This document shows, in pieces, positions 43,230-52,793 of a stretch of 64,000 bases of DNA. Source of the DNA: Kribbella amoyensis (GTDB lineage Bacteria; Actinomycetota; Actinomycetes; Propionibacteriales; Kribbellaceae); the NCBI RefSeq assembly GCF_007828865.1, contig NZ_VIVK01000001.1, positions 5,890,001-5,954,000 of the forward strand, given 5' to 3'. Under the pieces are notes generated by a model. That model worked only from the letters and a program-made list of their open reading frames with translations. It was not told where the DNA came from and searched no databases. Positions within the stretch are counted from its first letter, which is position 1; every line of letters begins with the position of its first letter. Both the position numbers and the translations under genes were made by a program.

Positions 43230-43978
43230 CCTCGCCGACGACGCTGGTCCACCGCGACGCCGAGGCCCTGGCCCACGCCGTCGCGGCCCGGCTGCTGACC
43301 CGGCTCGCCGACGTGCAGAGCGAGGGCCGGATCCCCCGGCTCGTCCTCACCGGCGGCCGGGTCGCCGCGGTCGTCTACCGGGCCGTGGCGGAGTCCCCGG
43401 CGGCCAGCGCGATCGACTGGAGCCGGGTCGAGGTCTGGTGGGGCGACGAGCGCTTCCTGCCCGCAGGCGACCCGGACCGGAACGAGACCCAGAACAGGGA
43501 CGCCCTGCTCTCCAAGGTCGCCGTGGACCCGGCCCGGGTTCACCCGATGCCGGCCGACACCGGCCAGGGCGCGGAGGCGGCCGCCTCGGCGTACGCCGAG
43601 GAACTGGCCGCGGCGATGGGACCGGACGACGTGGACGGGGTGCCGACGTTCGACGTCCTGATGCTCGGGGTCGGGCCGGACGGGCACATGGCGTCCTTGT
43701 TCCCCGGGCACGAAGGGCTGCGGGTCGCGGACCGGGCGGCGATCGCCGTGCACGATTCGCCGAAGCCGCCGCCGACCCGGATCTCGCTCACCTTCCCCGC
43801 GCTGAACCGCTCGCACGAGGTGTGGTTCGTGGTCTCCGGGGCGGACAAGGCGAAGGCGGTCGGGCTGGCCGTGGGTGGCGCTGATCGGACCGAGATTCCG
43901 TCCGCCGGTCCGAAGGGTCTCGACCGGACCCTGTGGCTGCTCGACGAGGCCGCCGCGGCGGAAATCCCGGCCCGCTGA
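43226..43978 (+). CDS. pgl: 6-phosphogluconolactonase
   Basis: A 250-residue NagB/DevB-fold enzyme that hydrolyses 6-phosphogluconolactone made by Zwf. Motifs: LVLTGGRVAAVVYRAVAE, VEVWWGDERFLPAGDPDRNE and LGVGPDGHMASLFPGHEGL. The GTG at 43226 overlaps the opcA stop (GTGA). Last gene of the operon; 6-phosphogluconate dehydrogenase is not in the window. Confidence 0.95.
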   Translation: MTSPTTLVHRDAEALAHAVAARLLTRLADVQSEGRIPRLVLTGGRVAAVVYRAVAESPAASAIDWSRVEVWWGDERFLPAGDPDRNETQNRDALLSKVAVDPARVHPMPADTGQGAEAAASAYAEELAAAMGPDDVDGVPTFDVLMLGVGPDGHMASLFPGHEGLRVADRAAIAVHDSPKPPPTRISLTFPALNRSHEVWFVVSGADKAKAVGLAVGGADRTEIPSAGPKGLDRTLWLLDEAAAAEIPAR

Positions 43979-43989
43979 ATTCGTTCACT

Positions 43990-44014
43990 TTTCCATCACC
44001 AATGGTGAAGGAAA
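43990..44014 (+). terminator. Hairpin after pgl, likely end of the pentose-phosphate operon
   Basis: TTTCCATCACCA, one base, then TGGTGAAGGAAA, an inverted repeat with 11 of 12 positions paired. It starts 11 bases after the pgl stop and precedes the glycoside-hydrolase-like gene by about 100 bases. An operator for that gene is the alternative. Confidence 0.55.
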
Positions 44015-44113
44015 TTCCAGTACACCGAACTGCAACTGTTCCGCCCCTGTTCGTTGCGCACGGCATCGGTAATCTCCTGATTCCCACGACGGCCGACAGA
44101 CAGGGGCAGTACG

Positions 44114-45019
44114 GTGTTGAAGAAGATCGTCGCCGGCGCCATCGGCGGTGCGCTGGCCGTGACCGGGCTGGTGCTCGCCGGTGAGTCGAATCCGGTGCAC
44201 GCGGCAACGCCGATCCTGATGGGCGTCCACGACGACGTCTCCCCCACCGAGCTCGAGCAGCGGTATCCCGGCGTCGAGGCGACCCGGGAGTTCGTCAACG
44301 GCGAGCAGGGCACCGGGGTCGACCTGCGGAAGAAGTACGACGCGGTCGCGGCGAAGTCCTGGGACGCCGGGCTGATCCCGTTCGTCAGCATCAAGACCGA
44401 CCCGGTGAAGACCGGGAACGGCCGCTTCGACCGCCGATTCCGCGAACTCGCGGTCTGGCTGAAAGACAAACCGGACACCTATTTCATCTGGTATCACGAA
44501 CCCGAGAACAACATGTCCGGGCCGACTTTCGCGAAAGCGTTCAAGCGGGTCCGGGACGTGATGAAAGCCGTGAATCCGGGCGTCAAGGTGGGCTATTCCG
44601 CGATGGCGTACCAGTGGGACGACTCGCGCAGCCGGACCAAGGACCCGAAGCCCTGGCGAGTAGCGGCCGACTTCTACGGCGTCGACACCTACAGCGGCGG
44701 CAGCCAGCCCGGCACCGCGATCCTGACCGAACACGAGTCGCACCGGCGCTGGTACGACGAGCTGGTCCTCAAGACACCCGGCGCCGCCTCGAAGTGGGGC
44801 CTGACCGAGCGCGGGTTCAAGGGCACCAAGAGCGACGGCGCCCGGGCGTCCGACATCGACCGGGAGACCAAGTACCTGAGCGGGCTCACACCGACCTCGA
44901 AGGTGACCCGGCCGGCGTTCTACCTGTACTGGAACACGAAGGGCACCGAGGGCGACCCGGACCTGGTGAACGGCCCGAAGGCGCGGGCCGCCGTCGCCCG
45001 GATGGTAAAGACCTTCTGA
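44114..45019 (+). CDS. Secreted GH26-like glycoside hydrolase (TIM-barrel)
   Basis: 301 residues. A signal peptide (VLKKIVAGAIGGALAVTGLV, cleavage after PVHA) precedes a barrel with clan GH-A features: FIWYHEPENNMSG supplies the likely acid/base Glu in the HEP-EN context seen in family GH26, and WGLTERGF may supply the nucleophile Glu. VGYSAMAYQWDD and FYGVDTYSG fit barrel strands. The substrate (mannan or another beta-glucan) cannot be read from the sequence. A GTG start with GGGG upstream; a TTG one codon later is possible. Confidence 0.75.
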   Translation: MLKKIVAGAIGGALAVTGLVLAGESNPVHAATPILMGVHDDVSPTELEQRYPGVEATREFVNGEQGTGVDLRKKYDAVAAKSWDAGLIPFVSIKTDPVKTGNGRFDRRFRELAVWLKDKPDTYFIWYHEPENNMSGPTFAKAFKRVRDVMKAVNPGVKVGYSAMAYQWDDSRSRTKDPKPWRVAADFYGVDTYSGGSQPGTAILTEHESHRRWYDELVLKTPGAASKWGLTERGFKGTKSDGARASDIDRETKYLSGLTPTSKVTRPAFYLYWNTKGTEGDPDLVNGPKARAAVARMVKTF

Positions 45020-45067
45020 TCCGGCGGTTCGGTCTTGGCCGAACTGTTCGGCTGCCAGGATGCGGGG

Positions 45068-45880
45068 ATGAGTACCTTCCGCAGCCTGCACTCCGAGTCC
45101 TTCGTCATGCCGAACGCGTGGGACGCCGGCAGCGCGATCGTCCTCGCCGAGGCGGGCTTCCCCGCGATCGCGACCACGAGCGCCGGGATCGCGTTCTCCC
45201 GCGGACTCGGTGACCACACCCTGCCGGACGGGGCGCCCGCGCTGTCCCGGGAGGCGATGTTCGAACGCGTCGCCGAGATCACCGCGGCCAGCCCGGTCCC
45301 GGTGAACGGCGACCTGGAGGACGGGTACGGCCCGAGCCCCGAGGAGGTCGCGACCACGATCCGGCTGGCCCTCGACGCGGGCCTGGCCGGCGGCAACATC
45401 GAGGACTTCGACGGCCGGGCACTGTACGCCGAGGAGCTGGCCGTCGAGCGGATCGCGGCGGCCCGGCAAGCGGGCGGCGAGCACTTCGTCCTGACCGCGC
45501 GGATCGACGGCCACCTGCTCCCCCGGCCGACCGGGCTCGCCGACTCGATCCGCCGGGCCAACCGGTACCGCGAAGCTGGGGCTGACTGCCTGTACGTGCC
45601 GGGCGTGAACGACCTGGCCGACCTGCGCACCCTGGTCCGCGAGATCGACGGCCCGCTCAACGTCGTCCTGGGTCTGGGCGCGTCCAGCCTGACCGTGCCG
45701 GACGTCTTCGACGCCGGAGTCACCCGGATCAGCCTCGGTGGCAGCATCGCCCGGGCCGCCCTCGGTCTGGTCCGGCAGGCGGCGCAGGAGCTCCTCACCA
45801 CCGGCACGCTGGGGTTCGCCGAGCGGCAGATCCCGCAGGCCGAGCTCAACCAGCTGTTCGCGCGGTACCGCCCCTCCTGA
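45068..45880 (+). CDS. Isocitrate lyase / PEP phosphonomutase family protein
   Basis: A 270-residue TIM-barrel enzyme. FVMPNAWDAGSAIVLAEAGF, AIATTSAGIAFSRGLGD, VPVNGDLEDGYGPSPEEV (metal-binding Asp/Glu), GGNIEDFDGR and VLTARIDGHLL follow the PEP mutase/ICL order. The lyase-type catalytic loop Cys (KKCGH) is absent, as in many paralogues acting on small 2-oxo or C-C bonded acids such as oxaloacetate. The reaction is therefore unassigned. ATG at 45068. Confidence 0.82.
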   Translation: MSTFRSLHSESFVMPNAWDAGSAIVLAEAGFPAIATTSAGIAFSRGLGDHTLPDGAPALSREAMFERVAEITAASPVPVNGDLEDGYGPSPEEVATTIRLALDAGLAGGNIEDFDGRALYAEELAVERIAAARQAGGEHFVLTARIDGHLLPRPTGLADSIRRANRYREAGADCLYVPGVNDLADLRTLVREIDGPLNVVLGLGASSLTVPDVFDAGVTRISLGGSIARAALGLVRQAAQELLTTGTLGFAERQIPQAELNQLFARYRPS

Positions 45881-45901
45881 CGGGTCGCGGGCAACACAAA
45901 A

Positions 45902-45930
45902 GCCCGGGCGGTCCTGGTGACTGCCCGGGC
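45902..45930. terminator. Bidirectional terminator between convergent genes
   Basis: Two copies of the self-complementary octamer GCCCGGGC, 13 bases apart, can form an 8-base stem between the PEP-mutase-like gene and rbpA, which converge here. An A-run (caaaa) precedes it on the plus strand, giving a T-run for the minus-strand rbpA transcript. Confidence 0.72.
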
Positions 45931-45943
45931 CCTGCGTCGCTGT

Positions 45944-46303
45944 CTAGAAGATGATCTCGCCGTTGGCGCGCCGCGTCCGGAGCCGTTCCAGGGCCTCTTC
46001 GAGGATCTGGGCGGCCTCCTGCTCGCTGCGGCGCTCCTTCACGTACGCGAGGTGCGTCTTGTAGGGCTCGATCTTCGGCGGCGGGGGTGGGTTGTTCACA
46101 TCGGTACTGGTCGGCAGACCGCACCGCGGACAGTCCCACGCCTCCGGGATGTCGGCCTCGACCGCGAACACCGTCGCGGTCTCGTGCCCGTTGGCGCAGA
46201 AGAACACGATGCGCTGCCGAGGCGCGGACTCGCCGCGCTCCGCCTCGCCCATCGGTCCGGCGCCGACCCGGCTGCCACGAATCGCACCACCACTACCAGC
46301 CAC
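45944..46303 (-). CDS. rbpA: RNA polymerase-binding protein RbpA
   Basis: A 119-residue actinobacterial sigma/RNAP-binding protein. The order is conserved: basic N-terminal tail, core with FFCANGHETATVFAVEADIP and WDCPRCG (CxxC zinc site), basic linker PKIEPYKTHLAYVKERRS and the sigma-interaction domain SEQEAAQILEEALERLRTRR. It stabilises open complexes of housekeeping-sigma polymerase. The GTG at 46303 has GGGGGAG 8 bases upstream. It lies 15 bases after secG and is probably transcribed with or just after it. Confidence 0.95.
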   Translation of the reverse strand: MAGSGGAIRGSRVGAGPMGEAERGESAPRQRIVFFCANGHETATVFAVEADIPEAWDCPRCGLPTSTDVNNPPPPPKIEPYKTHLAYVKERRSEQEAAQILEEALERLRTRRANGEIIF

Positions 46304-46318
46304 GGGAGCTACTCCCCC

Positions 46319-46552
46319 TCAGCCGAGCTTGTACAGCAGGCCGAGGGCGACGATCGCCGCGAACCAGATCAGACCGACACCGATCGTGATCCGGTCCAGG
46401 TTCCGCTCGGCGACCGACGAACCGCCCAGGCTGGACGACACACCGCCACCGAACAGGTCCGACAGACCACCGCCGCGGCCTTTGTGCAGCAGTACGAGCA
46501 GCGTGAGGATCAGGCTGCAGATGACGACGACGATCGAGAAAGCGAGAATCAC
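46319..46552 (-). CDS. secG: SecG preprotein translocase subunit
   Basis: A 77-residue membrane protein with two hydrophobic segments (LAFSIVVVICSLILTLLVLL and IGVGLIWFAAIVALGLLYKL). Between them is the SecG loop LLHKGRGGGLSDLFGGGVSS. It is an auxiliary subunit of the SecYEG channel. The GTG start overlaps the tpiA stop (GTGA), as in the conserved gap-pgk-tpi-secG order. Confidence 0.94.
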   Translation of the reverse strand: MILAFSIVVVICSLILTLLVLLHKGRGGGLSDLFGGGVSSSLGGSSVAERNLDRITIGVGLIWFAAIVALGLLYKLG

Positions 46553-47358
46553 GAGGAGTAGCCTAACTGAAGGTCCAGGTAACGGCAGATGCCGGCGAAC
46601 TCGTCCACCTTCAGGCTAGCTCCACCCACCAGGCAGCCGTCCACGTCCGGCTGGGCCATGATGCCACCTGCGCTGCTCATCTTCACCGATCCACCGTAAA
46701 GAATCCGTACCGAGTCGGCGACGGCGGGTGAAACCGTCTCCTCCAGCCGGCTCCGGATCGCGGCGCAGACCTCCTGCGCGTCCTCCGGGGTCGCCACCTC
46801 GCCGGTACCGATCGCCCAGACCGGCTCGTAGGCGATGACCAGCTTGCGGATCTCCTCCGGCTTCAGCCCGGCCAGCGCACCGTCGATCTGCTGGACGCAG
46901 TGGTCGACGTGCTCGCCGGCCTTGCGGACCTCCAGGCCCTCGCCGACGCAGACGATCGGGGTCAGTCCGGCCGCCAGCGCCTTGACGATCTTCTTGTTGA
47001 CCAGCGCGTCGTCCTCGCCGTGGTACTGCCGGCGCTCGGAGTGACCGACCAGCACGTAGCTGCAGCCGAGCTTGTTCAGCATGCTCGCCGAGATCTCGCC
47101 GGTGTAGGCGCCGGCATCGTGCTCGGACACGTCCTGCGCGCCGTACACGATCTTCATCCGGTCACCGTCGACCAGCGTCTGCACGCTGCGGATGTCGGTG
47201 AACGGCGGAAGCACCGCCACCTCGACCCGCTCGAAGTCGTGCTTCTTGTCCTGCAGCGTCCAGCTCAGCTTCTGCAGCAGATGCACGGCCTCGACGTGAT
47301 TGAGGTTCATCTTCCAGTTGCCCGCCATCAACGGCGTTCGGGCAGCGTTATCAGCCAT
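46549..47358 (-). CDS. tpiA: Triosephosphate isomerase
   Basis: A 269-residue TIM barrel interconverting DHAP and glyceraldehyde-3-P. LMAGNWKMNLNHVEAV carries the active-site Asn/Lys, VLVGHSERRQYHGED the His, and VIAYEPVWAIGTGEVATPED the catalytic Glu. The phosphate loop ILYGGSVKMSSAGG is also present. The ATG at 47358 (MADNAARTPLMAGNWK) gives the usual length; it begins 7 bases after the pgk stop. Confidence 0.97.
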   Translation of the reverse strand: MADNAARTPLMAGNWKMNLNHVEAVHLLQKLSWTLQDKKHDFERVEVAVLPPFTDIRSVQTLVDGDRMKIVYGAQDVSEHDAGAYTGEISASMLNKLGCSYVLVGHSERRQYHGEDDALVNKKIVKALAAGLTPIVCVGEGLEVRKAGEHVDHCVQQIDGALAGLKPEEIRKLVIAYEPVWAIGTGEVATPEDAQEVCAAIRSRLEETVSPAVADSVRILYGGSVKMSSAGGIMAQPDVDGCLVGGASLKVDEFAGICRYLDLQLGYSS

Positions 47359-47365
47359 CAGGTGT

Positions 47366-48568
47366 TCAGTCCTCTTCCAGCACGGCGAGACCCGGGAGCT
47401 CCTTGCCCTCCAGGTATTCGAGCGACGCCCCACCACCGGTGGAGATGTGCCCGAACTGGTCGTCGGCGAAGCCCAGCTGCCGGACGGCGGCCGCGGAGTC
47501 GCCGCCACCGACGACGCTCAGGCCGTCCACCTCGGTCAACGCCTGCGCGACGGCCTTGGTTCCACCAGCGAACGCCGCCATCTCGAACACGCCCATCGGG
47601 CCGTTCCAGAAGACGGTCCTGGCGGCGGCGACCTCGGCCGCGAACGACTTGCCCGACTCGGGGCCGATGTCCAGACCGAGCTGGTCGGCGGGGATCGCGT
47701 CGGCGCCGACGACGGTGGCCGGGGCGTCGGCCTTGAACTCGGGCGCGACCACGATGTCGGTCGGCAGCACGATCTCGACGCCCTTGGCCTGCGCGGCCTC
47801 CAGGTACCCCTTGACCGTGTCCAGCTGGTCGTCCTCGAGCAGGCTCTTGCCGACCTCGTGGCCCTGCGCCTTGAGGAAGGTGAAGACCATGCCGCCGCCG
47901 ATCAGCAGCTTGTCGGCCTTGGCCAGCAGGTTGTCGATCACGGCCAGCTTGTCCGAGACCTTCGCGCCGCCGAGCACCACGACGTACGGGCGCTCCGGCG
48001 ACTCGGTGAGCTTCTTCAGCACCTCGACCTCGGCCAGCACCAGGCCGCCGGCCGCGTGCGGCAGCCGCTTCGCGACGTCGTACACGCTGGCCTGCTTGCG
48101 GTGCACGACCCCGAAGCCGTCGCTGACGAACACGTCGGCCAGACCGGCCAGCTCGTCGGCCAGGGCGCCGCGCTCGGCCTCGTCCTTGCTCTCCTCGCGG
48201 GCGTCGTAGCGCACGTTCTCGAGCAGCAGGACCTCGCCCTCGTCGAGCTCCTGGACGGCCTCCTGGGCGCTGTCACCGGTGACGTCGGTGGCGAACCGGA
48301 CCGTGATGCCCTCGGGCTGCAGCAGCTCACCGAGCCGCTTTGCCACCGGGGCGAGGGTGAACTCCGGGTTCGGCTTACCCTTGGGCCGGCCGAGGTGCGC
48401 GGTGACGATCACCTTGGCGCCGGCCTTGGCCAGCCGGACCAGGGTCGGCACCGACGCGCGGATCCGGCCGTCGTCGCCGATCTTGTCGCCGTCGATGGGC
48501 ACGTTCAGGTCGGAGCGCACCAGCACCCGCAGCCCCGCCACGTCGCCCAGATTGTCGATGGTCTTCAC
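47366..48568 (-). CDS. pgk: Phosphoglycerate kinase
   Basis: A 400-residue glycolytic kinase. LRVLVRSDLNVPIDGDKIGD, VTAHLGRPKGKPNPEFTLAP, VLLLENVRYDAREE, VVVLGGAKVSDKLAVIDNL and the C-terminal GGGDSAAAVRQLGFADDQFG with HISTGGGASLEYLEG are in family order. The start is a GTG at 48568 with GAGGAAG upstream. It follows gap after 77 bases. Confidence 0.97.
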   Translation of the reverse strand: MKTIDNLGDVAGLRVLVRSDLNVPIDGDKIGDDGRIRASVPTLVRLAKAGAKVIVTAHLGRPKGKPNPEFTLAPVAKRLGELLQPEGITVRFATDVTGDSAQEAVQELDEGEVLLLENVRYDAREESKDEAERGALADELAGLADVFVSDGFGVVHRKQASVYDVAKRLPHAAGGLVLAEVEVLKKLTESPERPYVVVLGGAKVSDKLAVIDNLLAKADKLLIGGGMVFTFLKAQGHEVGKSLLEDDQLDTVKGYLEAAQAKGVEIVLPTDIVVAPEFKADAPATVVGADAIPADQLGLDIGPESGKSFAAEVAAARTVFWNGPMGVFEMAAFAGGTKAVAQALTEVDGLSVVGGGDSAAAVRQLGFADDQFGHISTGGGASLEYLEGKELPGLAVLEED

Positions 48569-48645
48569 AGTTCAGCTTCCTCGCGATGAACGCGCTTGCG
48601 CCCGAAGAAGCACCAGGCTCTCCGGACGCAAGCTGTGGGGAATCG

Positions 48646-49650
<1,005 letters not shown>

Positions 49651-49796
49651 GGGACTGCGTCTCCTCAAAAATAGCTTTCGAGCACTGCCGCTTCAGTGCA
49701 GACACTAGCTCAACAGCCCACTTGATCCACTGGTACCGTCCACATCAGACCAGCCGGAGGCCCGGGAAGGCCAGCCAGCAGACCACCCCGACGCGG

Positions 49797-49825
49797 CACG
49801 GCCCCGGGGAAGCCCCAGGGCCGTG
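49797..49825 (-). terminator. Terminator hairpin after whiA
   Basis: CACGGCCC and GGGCCGTG enclose a 13-base loop that itself contains GGGG and CCCC able to pair. It lies 94 bases beyond the whiA stop and upstream of the gap promoter, separating the uvrC-rapZ-yvcK-whiA unit from the glycolytic operon. The rest of the 268-base gap 49651-49918 shows nothing else I can support. Confidence 0.65.
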
Positions 49826-49918
49826 AGTTGAATACCAGTTGTGCGGCTGGTGAAGTCGGCACTCCACCGCCCGCATCGCATTCCGTACGCCCGGCACCCC
49901 AGGCGACCGTGGGAACGG

Positions 49919-50902
49919 TCAGGCCGGGTCGAGCATGTCCGGGGTCAGGTTGGCTTCGGTGTTAGGGATGTTGAGGTCGGAGGCGCGCTTGTCGGCCATC
50001 GCCAGCAGGCGGCGGATCCGGCCGGCCACCGCGTCCTTGGTGAGGGCCGGCTCGTGCAACTGGCCGAGCTCCTCGAGGCTGGCCTGCTTGTGCTCCAGGC
50101 GGAGCTTGCCGGCCACCTGCAGGTGGTCCGGGACGTCGTCGCCGAGGATCTCCAGCGCGCGCTCCACCCGGGCGCCCGCGGCGACCGCCGCCCGGGCGGA
50201 CCGGCGCAGGTTGGCGTCGTCGAAGTTGGCCAGCCGGTTCGCCGTCGCGCGCACCTCGCGACGCATCCGGCGCTCCTCCCAGGCCAGCACGGACTCGTGC
50301 GCGCCCAGCCGGGTGAGCAGCGCGCCGATCGCGTCACCGTCGCGGATCACCACGCGGTCGACGTTCCGTACCTCGCGCGCCTTCGAACCGATGCCGAGCC
50401 GCCGAGCCGCACCGACCAGGGCCAGCGCCGCCTCCGGACCAGGGCAGGTCACCTCGAGCGACGAGGACCGGCCAGGCTCGGTCAGCGAACCGTGCGCCAG
50501 GAACGCACCCCGCCACGCGGCCACCGCGTCACAGGACGCGCCCGACACCACCGCCGGCGGGAGACCACGGACCGGGCGACCACGGTTGTCGACCAGACCG
50601 GTCTGCCGAGCCAGCGCGTCGCCGTCGCGGACCACGCGGACCACGTACTTGGTCTGCTTGCGGATCCCGGACGGCGAGATGACCACGACCTCGGACGGGT
50701 GCCCGAAGATCTCGGCGATGTCCTTGCGCAACCGGCGGGCGGCCCGGGCACTGTCCAGCTCGGCCTCCACCACGATCCGGCCGGACACCAGGTGCAGGCC
50801 GCCCGCGAACCGCAGGACCGACGAGACCTCGGCCTTCCGGCAGCAGGGTTTGGTGACCTGGATGCTGGTCAGCTCGGACTTCACCTGTGCTGTCATCGCC
50901 AT
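49919..50902 (-). CDS. whiA: WhiA, sporulation/division transcription regulator
   Basis: 327 residues. The N-terminal LAGLIDADG-like homing-endonuclease fold has VKSELTSIQVTKPCCRKAEV and SCDAVAAWRGAFLAHGSLTE. The C-terminal helix-turn-helix reads LEELGQLHEPALTKDAVAGR, then IRRLLAMADKRA. WhiA works with WhiB to control division and sporulation genes in actinobacteria. GGGAGG lies 8 bases before the ATG at 50902. It follows yvcK after 79 bases, the usual uvrC-rapZ-yvcK-whiA order. Confidence 0.96.
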   Translation of the reverse strand: MAMTAQVKSELTSIQVTKPCCRKAEVSSVLRFAGGLHLVSGRIVVEAELDSARAARRLRKDIAEIFGHPSEVVVISPSGIRKQTKYVVRVVRDGDALARQTGLVDNRGRPVRGLPPAVVSGASCDAVAAWRGAFLAHGSLTEPGRSSSLEVTCPGPEAALALVGAARRLGIGSKAREVRNVDRVVIRDGDAIGALLTRLGAHESVLAWEERRMRREVRATANRLANFDDANLRRSARAAVAAGARVERALEILGDDVPDHLQVAGKLRLEHKQASLEELGQLHEPALTKDAVAGRIRRLLAMADKRASDLNIPNTEANLTPDMLDPA

Positions 50903-50981
50903 GCAGAAATCCTCCCACCGCTGTCAAAGACCCTCGTCCACCATCGAACCAACTCCCGCCGGCCGCCGGCGGTTACGGTGA

Positions 50982-51923
50982 CTAACCGAAGACCTCGCGA
51001 TACACCTTGGCCAGCTTGGCCGGATCGTGGTGCAGCTGGCGCTCGTCGTCGGCGATGTCGGCCACCACCAACTCGGCGCCCAGCGAGTCCGCGGTCCGCC
51101 GGAGCGAGGCCGGATCCGGGACGTGGCCCTCGTCCGCGAGAACGACGTCGATCCGTAGCTCCGGGGCGTGCGCGGCGAGCACCTCGAGATGCGTCTCGGG
51201 CGAGAAGCCGTCGGTCTCGCCCTTCTGCTCGCCGAGGTTCAACGTGAGCAGCCGGCGGGCCGTGGTCTCCTGCAGTCCGCGGGACAACGCGGGGACCAGC
51301 AGGTTCGGGATCACCGAGGTGAACCAGGACCCGGGACCCACGACGACCCAGTCGGCCTCCGCGACCGCGACCAGCGCCTCCGGGCAGGCGGGCGGGTCGG
51401 CCGGATCGAGCGCGACGTCGACCACCTGGCCCTCCGTCGTCGCCACCTCGGCCTGGCCGCGGATCTCGGTGACCGCCTCCGGATGCACGGGATCCAGGCC
51501 GATCACGCGCGCCGTGATGTCGAGCGGTACGGCCGACATCGGCAGCACACGTCCTTGGGCGCCGAGCAGCCGGGCCACCCAGTCGAGACCGTCGACGGCC
51601 TCGCCCAGCAGCTCCCAGAGCGCGACGATCAGCAGATTCCCGACCGCGTGGTCGTGCAACTCGCCGTCACTGCGGAACCGGTGTTGCAGGACGTCGGCCC
51701 ACGTCCGTCCCCACTCGTCGTCGCGGCACAACGCGGCCAGCGCCATCCGCAGATCGCCCGGCGGCAGGACGCCCAGCTCACGCCGGAGGCGTCCCGACGA
51801 TCCGCCGTTGTCCGCGACCGTGACCACCGCGGTCAGCTGGTCCGTGACCTGCCGGAGGGCGGACAGGGAGGCGGCGAGGCCGTGCCCTCCGCCCAGTGCG
51901 ACGACGCGTGGGGCTCGCGTCAC
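50982..51923 (-). CDS. yvcK: YvcK/CofD-like (gluconeogenesis factor family) protein
   Basis: A 313-residue UDP-sugar-binding family protein with VVALGGGHGLAASLSALRQV and VTVADNGGSSGRLRRELGVL at the N-terminus. ALAALCRDDEWGRTWADVLQ and VVGPGSWFTSVIPNLLVPAL are further family blocks. It affects cell-wall precursor supply and growth on gluconeogenic carbon in other Gram-positives. Overlaps rapZ by 4 bases. Confidence 0.93.
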   Translation of the reverse strand: MTRAPRVVALGGGHGLAASLSALRQVTDQLTAVVTVADNGGSSGRLRRELGVLPPGDLRMALAALCRDDEWGRTWADVLQHRFRSDGELHDHAVGNLLIVALWELLGEAVDGLDWVARLLGAQGRVLPMSAVPLDITARVIGLDPVHPEAVTEIRGQAEVATTEGQVVDVALDPADPPACPEALVAVAEADWVVVGPGSWFTSVIPNLLVPALSRGLQETTARRLLTLNLGEQKGETDGFSPETHLEVLAAHAPELRIDVVLADEGHVPDPASLRRTADSLGAELVVADIADDERQLHHDPAKLAKVYREVFG

Positions 51924-52786
51924 TCCCGCCCCAGATCCCTGTGCACGACCAAGGTCGGTGACCCCTTCTCCCGCAGCCGCTTCGCGATCTCCTCGGCCAT
52001 CGCGACGCTCCGGTGCTTCCCACCGGTGCAGCCGATCGCGACCGTGACGAACCGCTTGCCTTCGTTCAGGTAGCCGGTCCGCAGGGTGTCCAGCACGTCC
52101 ACGTAGTTCTGCAGGAACTGCTGGGCCAGCGGATGGCCGAGGACGAAGTCTGACACAGGTTTGTCCTGGCCGGTCATCGGGCGCAGGTCGGGCTGCCAGT
52201 ACGGGTTCGGGACGAACCGCATGTCGGCCACCACGTCGGCGTCCACCGGGATGCCGTACTTGAACCCGAACGACACCACGGTCGCGCGCAGCTCGACGTT
52301 CTCCTCGTCGCCGAAGGCGTTCACGATCTTCGCGGCGAGCTGGTGGATGTTCAGGTTCGAGGTGTCGATCACCAGGTCGGCGCCGGCCCGGATGTCGCCG
52401 AGCAGTTCGCGTTCGCGCTGGATCCCGGTCAGCAGCCGGCCCTCGCCCTGCAACGGGTGCGGCCGGCGGACCGACTCCTGCCGGCGCACGATCACGTCGT
52501 CGGACGCCTCCAGGAACAGCGTCAACGGCCGGTACCCCTTGGTGCGCAGGTCCTGGATCGCGGACCCGAGCTCGTCGAAGAACATCCCGGTCCGCACGTC
52601 GACGACGACCGCGAGCCGGGGTGAGGCACCGGTCCCGACGACCTGTTCGACGATCGTGGTGAGGAACATCGGCGGCAGGTTGTCCACGACGAACCAGCCC
52701 AGGTCCTCGAGCACGTCCGCGACCGAGCTCCGGCCCGCGCCCGACATCCCGGACACGATGATGAGATTGCCGCTCGACTCGTCCAT
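51920..52786 (-). CDS. rapZ: RapZ-like nucleotide-binding protein
   Basis: A 288-residue P-loop protein. LIIVSGMSGAGRSSVADVLE is the Walker A region, with Arg in place of the usual Lys (GAGRSS), as often seen in actinobacterial members; GWFVVDNLPPMFL follows. The C-terminal domain has FGFKYGIPVDADVVADMRFV and VAIGCTGGKHRSVAMAEEIA. Enterobacterial RapZ is an RNase E adapter for GlmZ; the role in actinobacteria is not established. GGGGAG about 7 bases before the ATG; 7 bases after uvrC. Confidence 0.93.
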   Translation of the reverse strand: MDESSGNLIIVSGMSGAGRSSVADVLEDLGWFVVDNLPPMFLTTIVEQVVGTGASPRLAVVVDVRTGMFFDELGSAIQDLRTKGYRPLTLFLEASDDVIVRRQESVRRPHPLQGEGRLLTGIQRERELLGDIRAGADLVIDTSNLNIHQLAAKIVNAFGDEENVELRATVVSFGFKYGIPVDADVVADMRFVPNPYWQPDLRPMTGQDKPVSDFVLGHPLAQQFLQNYVDVLDTLRTGYLNEGKRFVTVAIGCTGGKHRSVAMAEEIAKRLREKGSPTLVVHRDLGRE

Positions 52787-52793
52787 CAGCAGT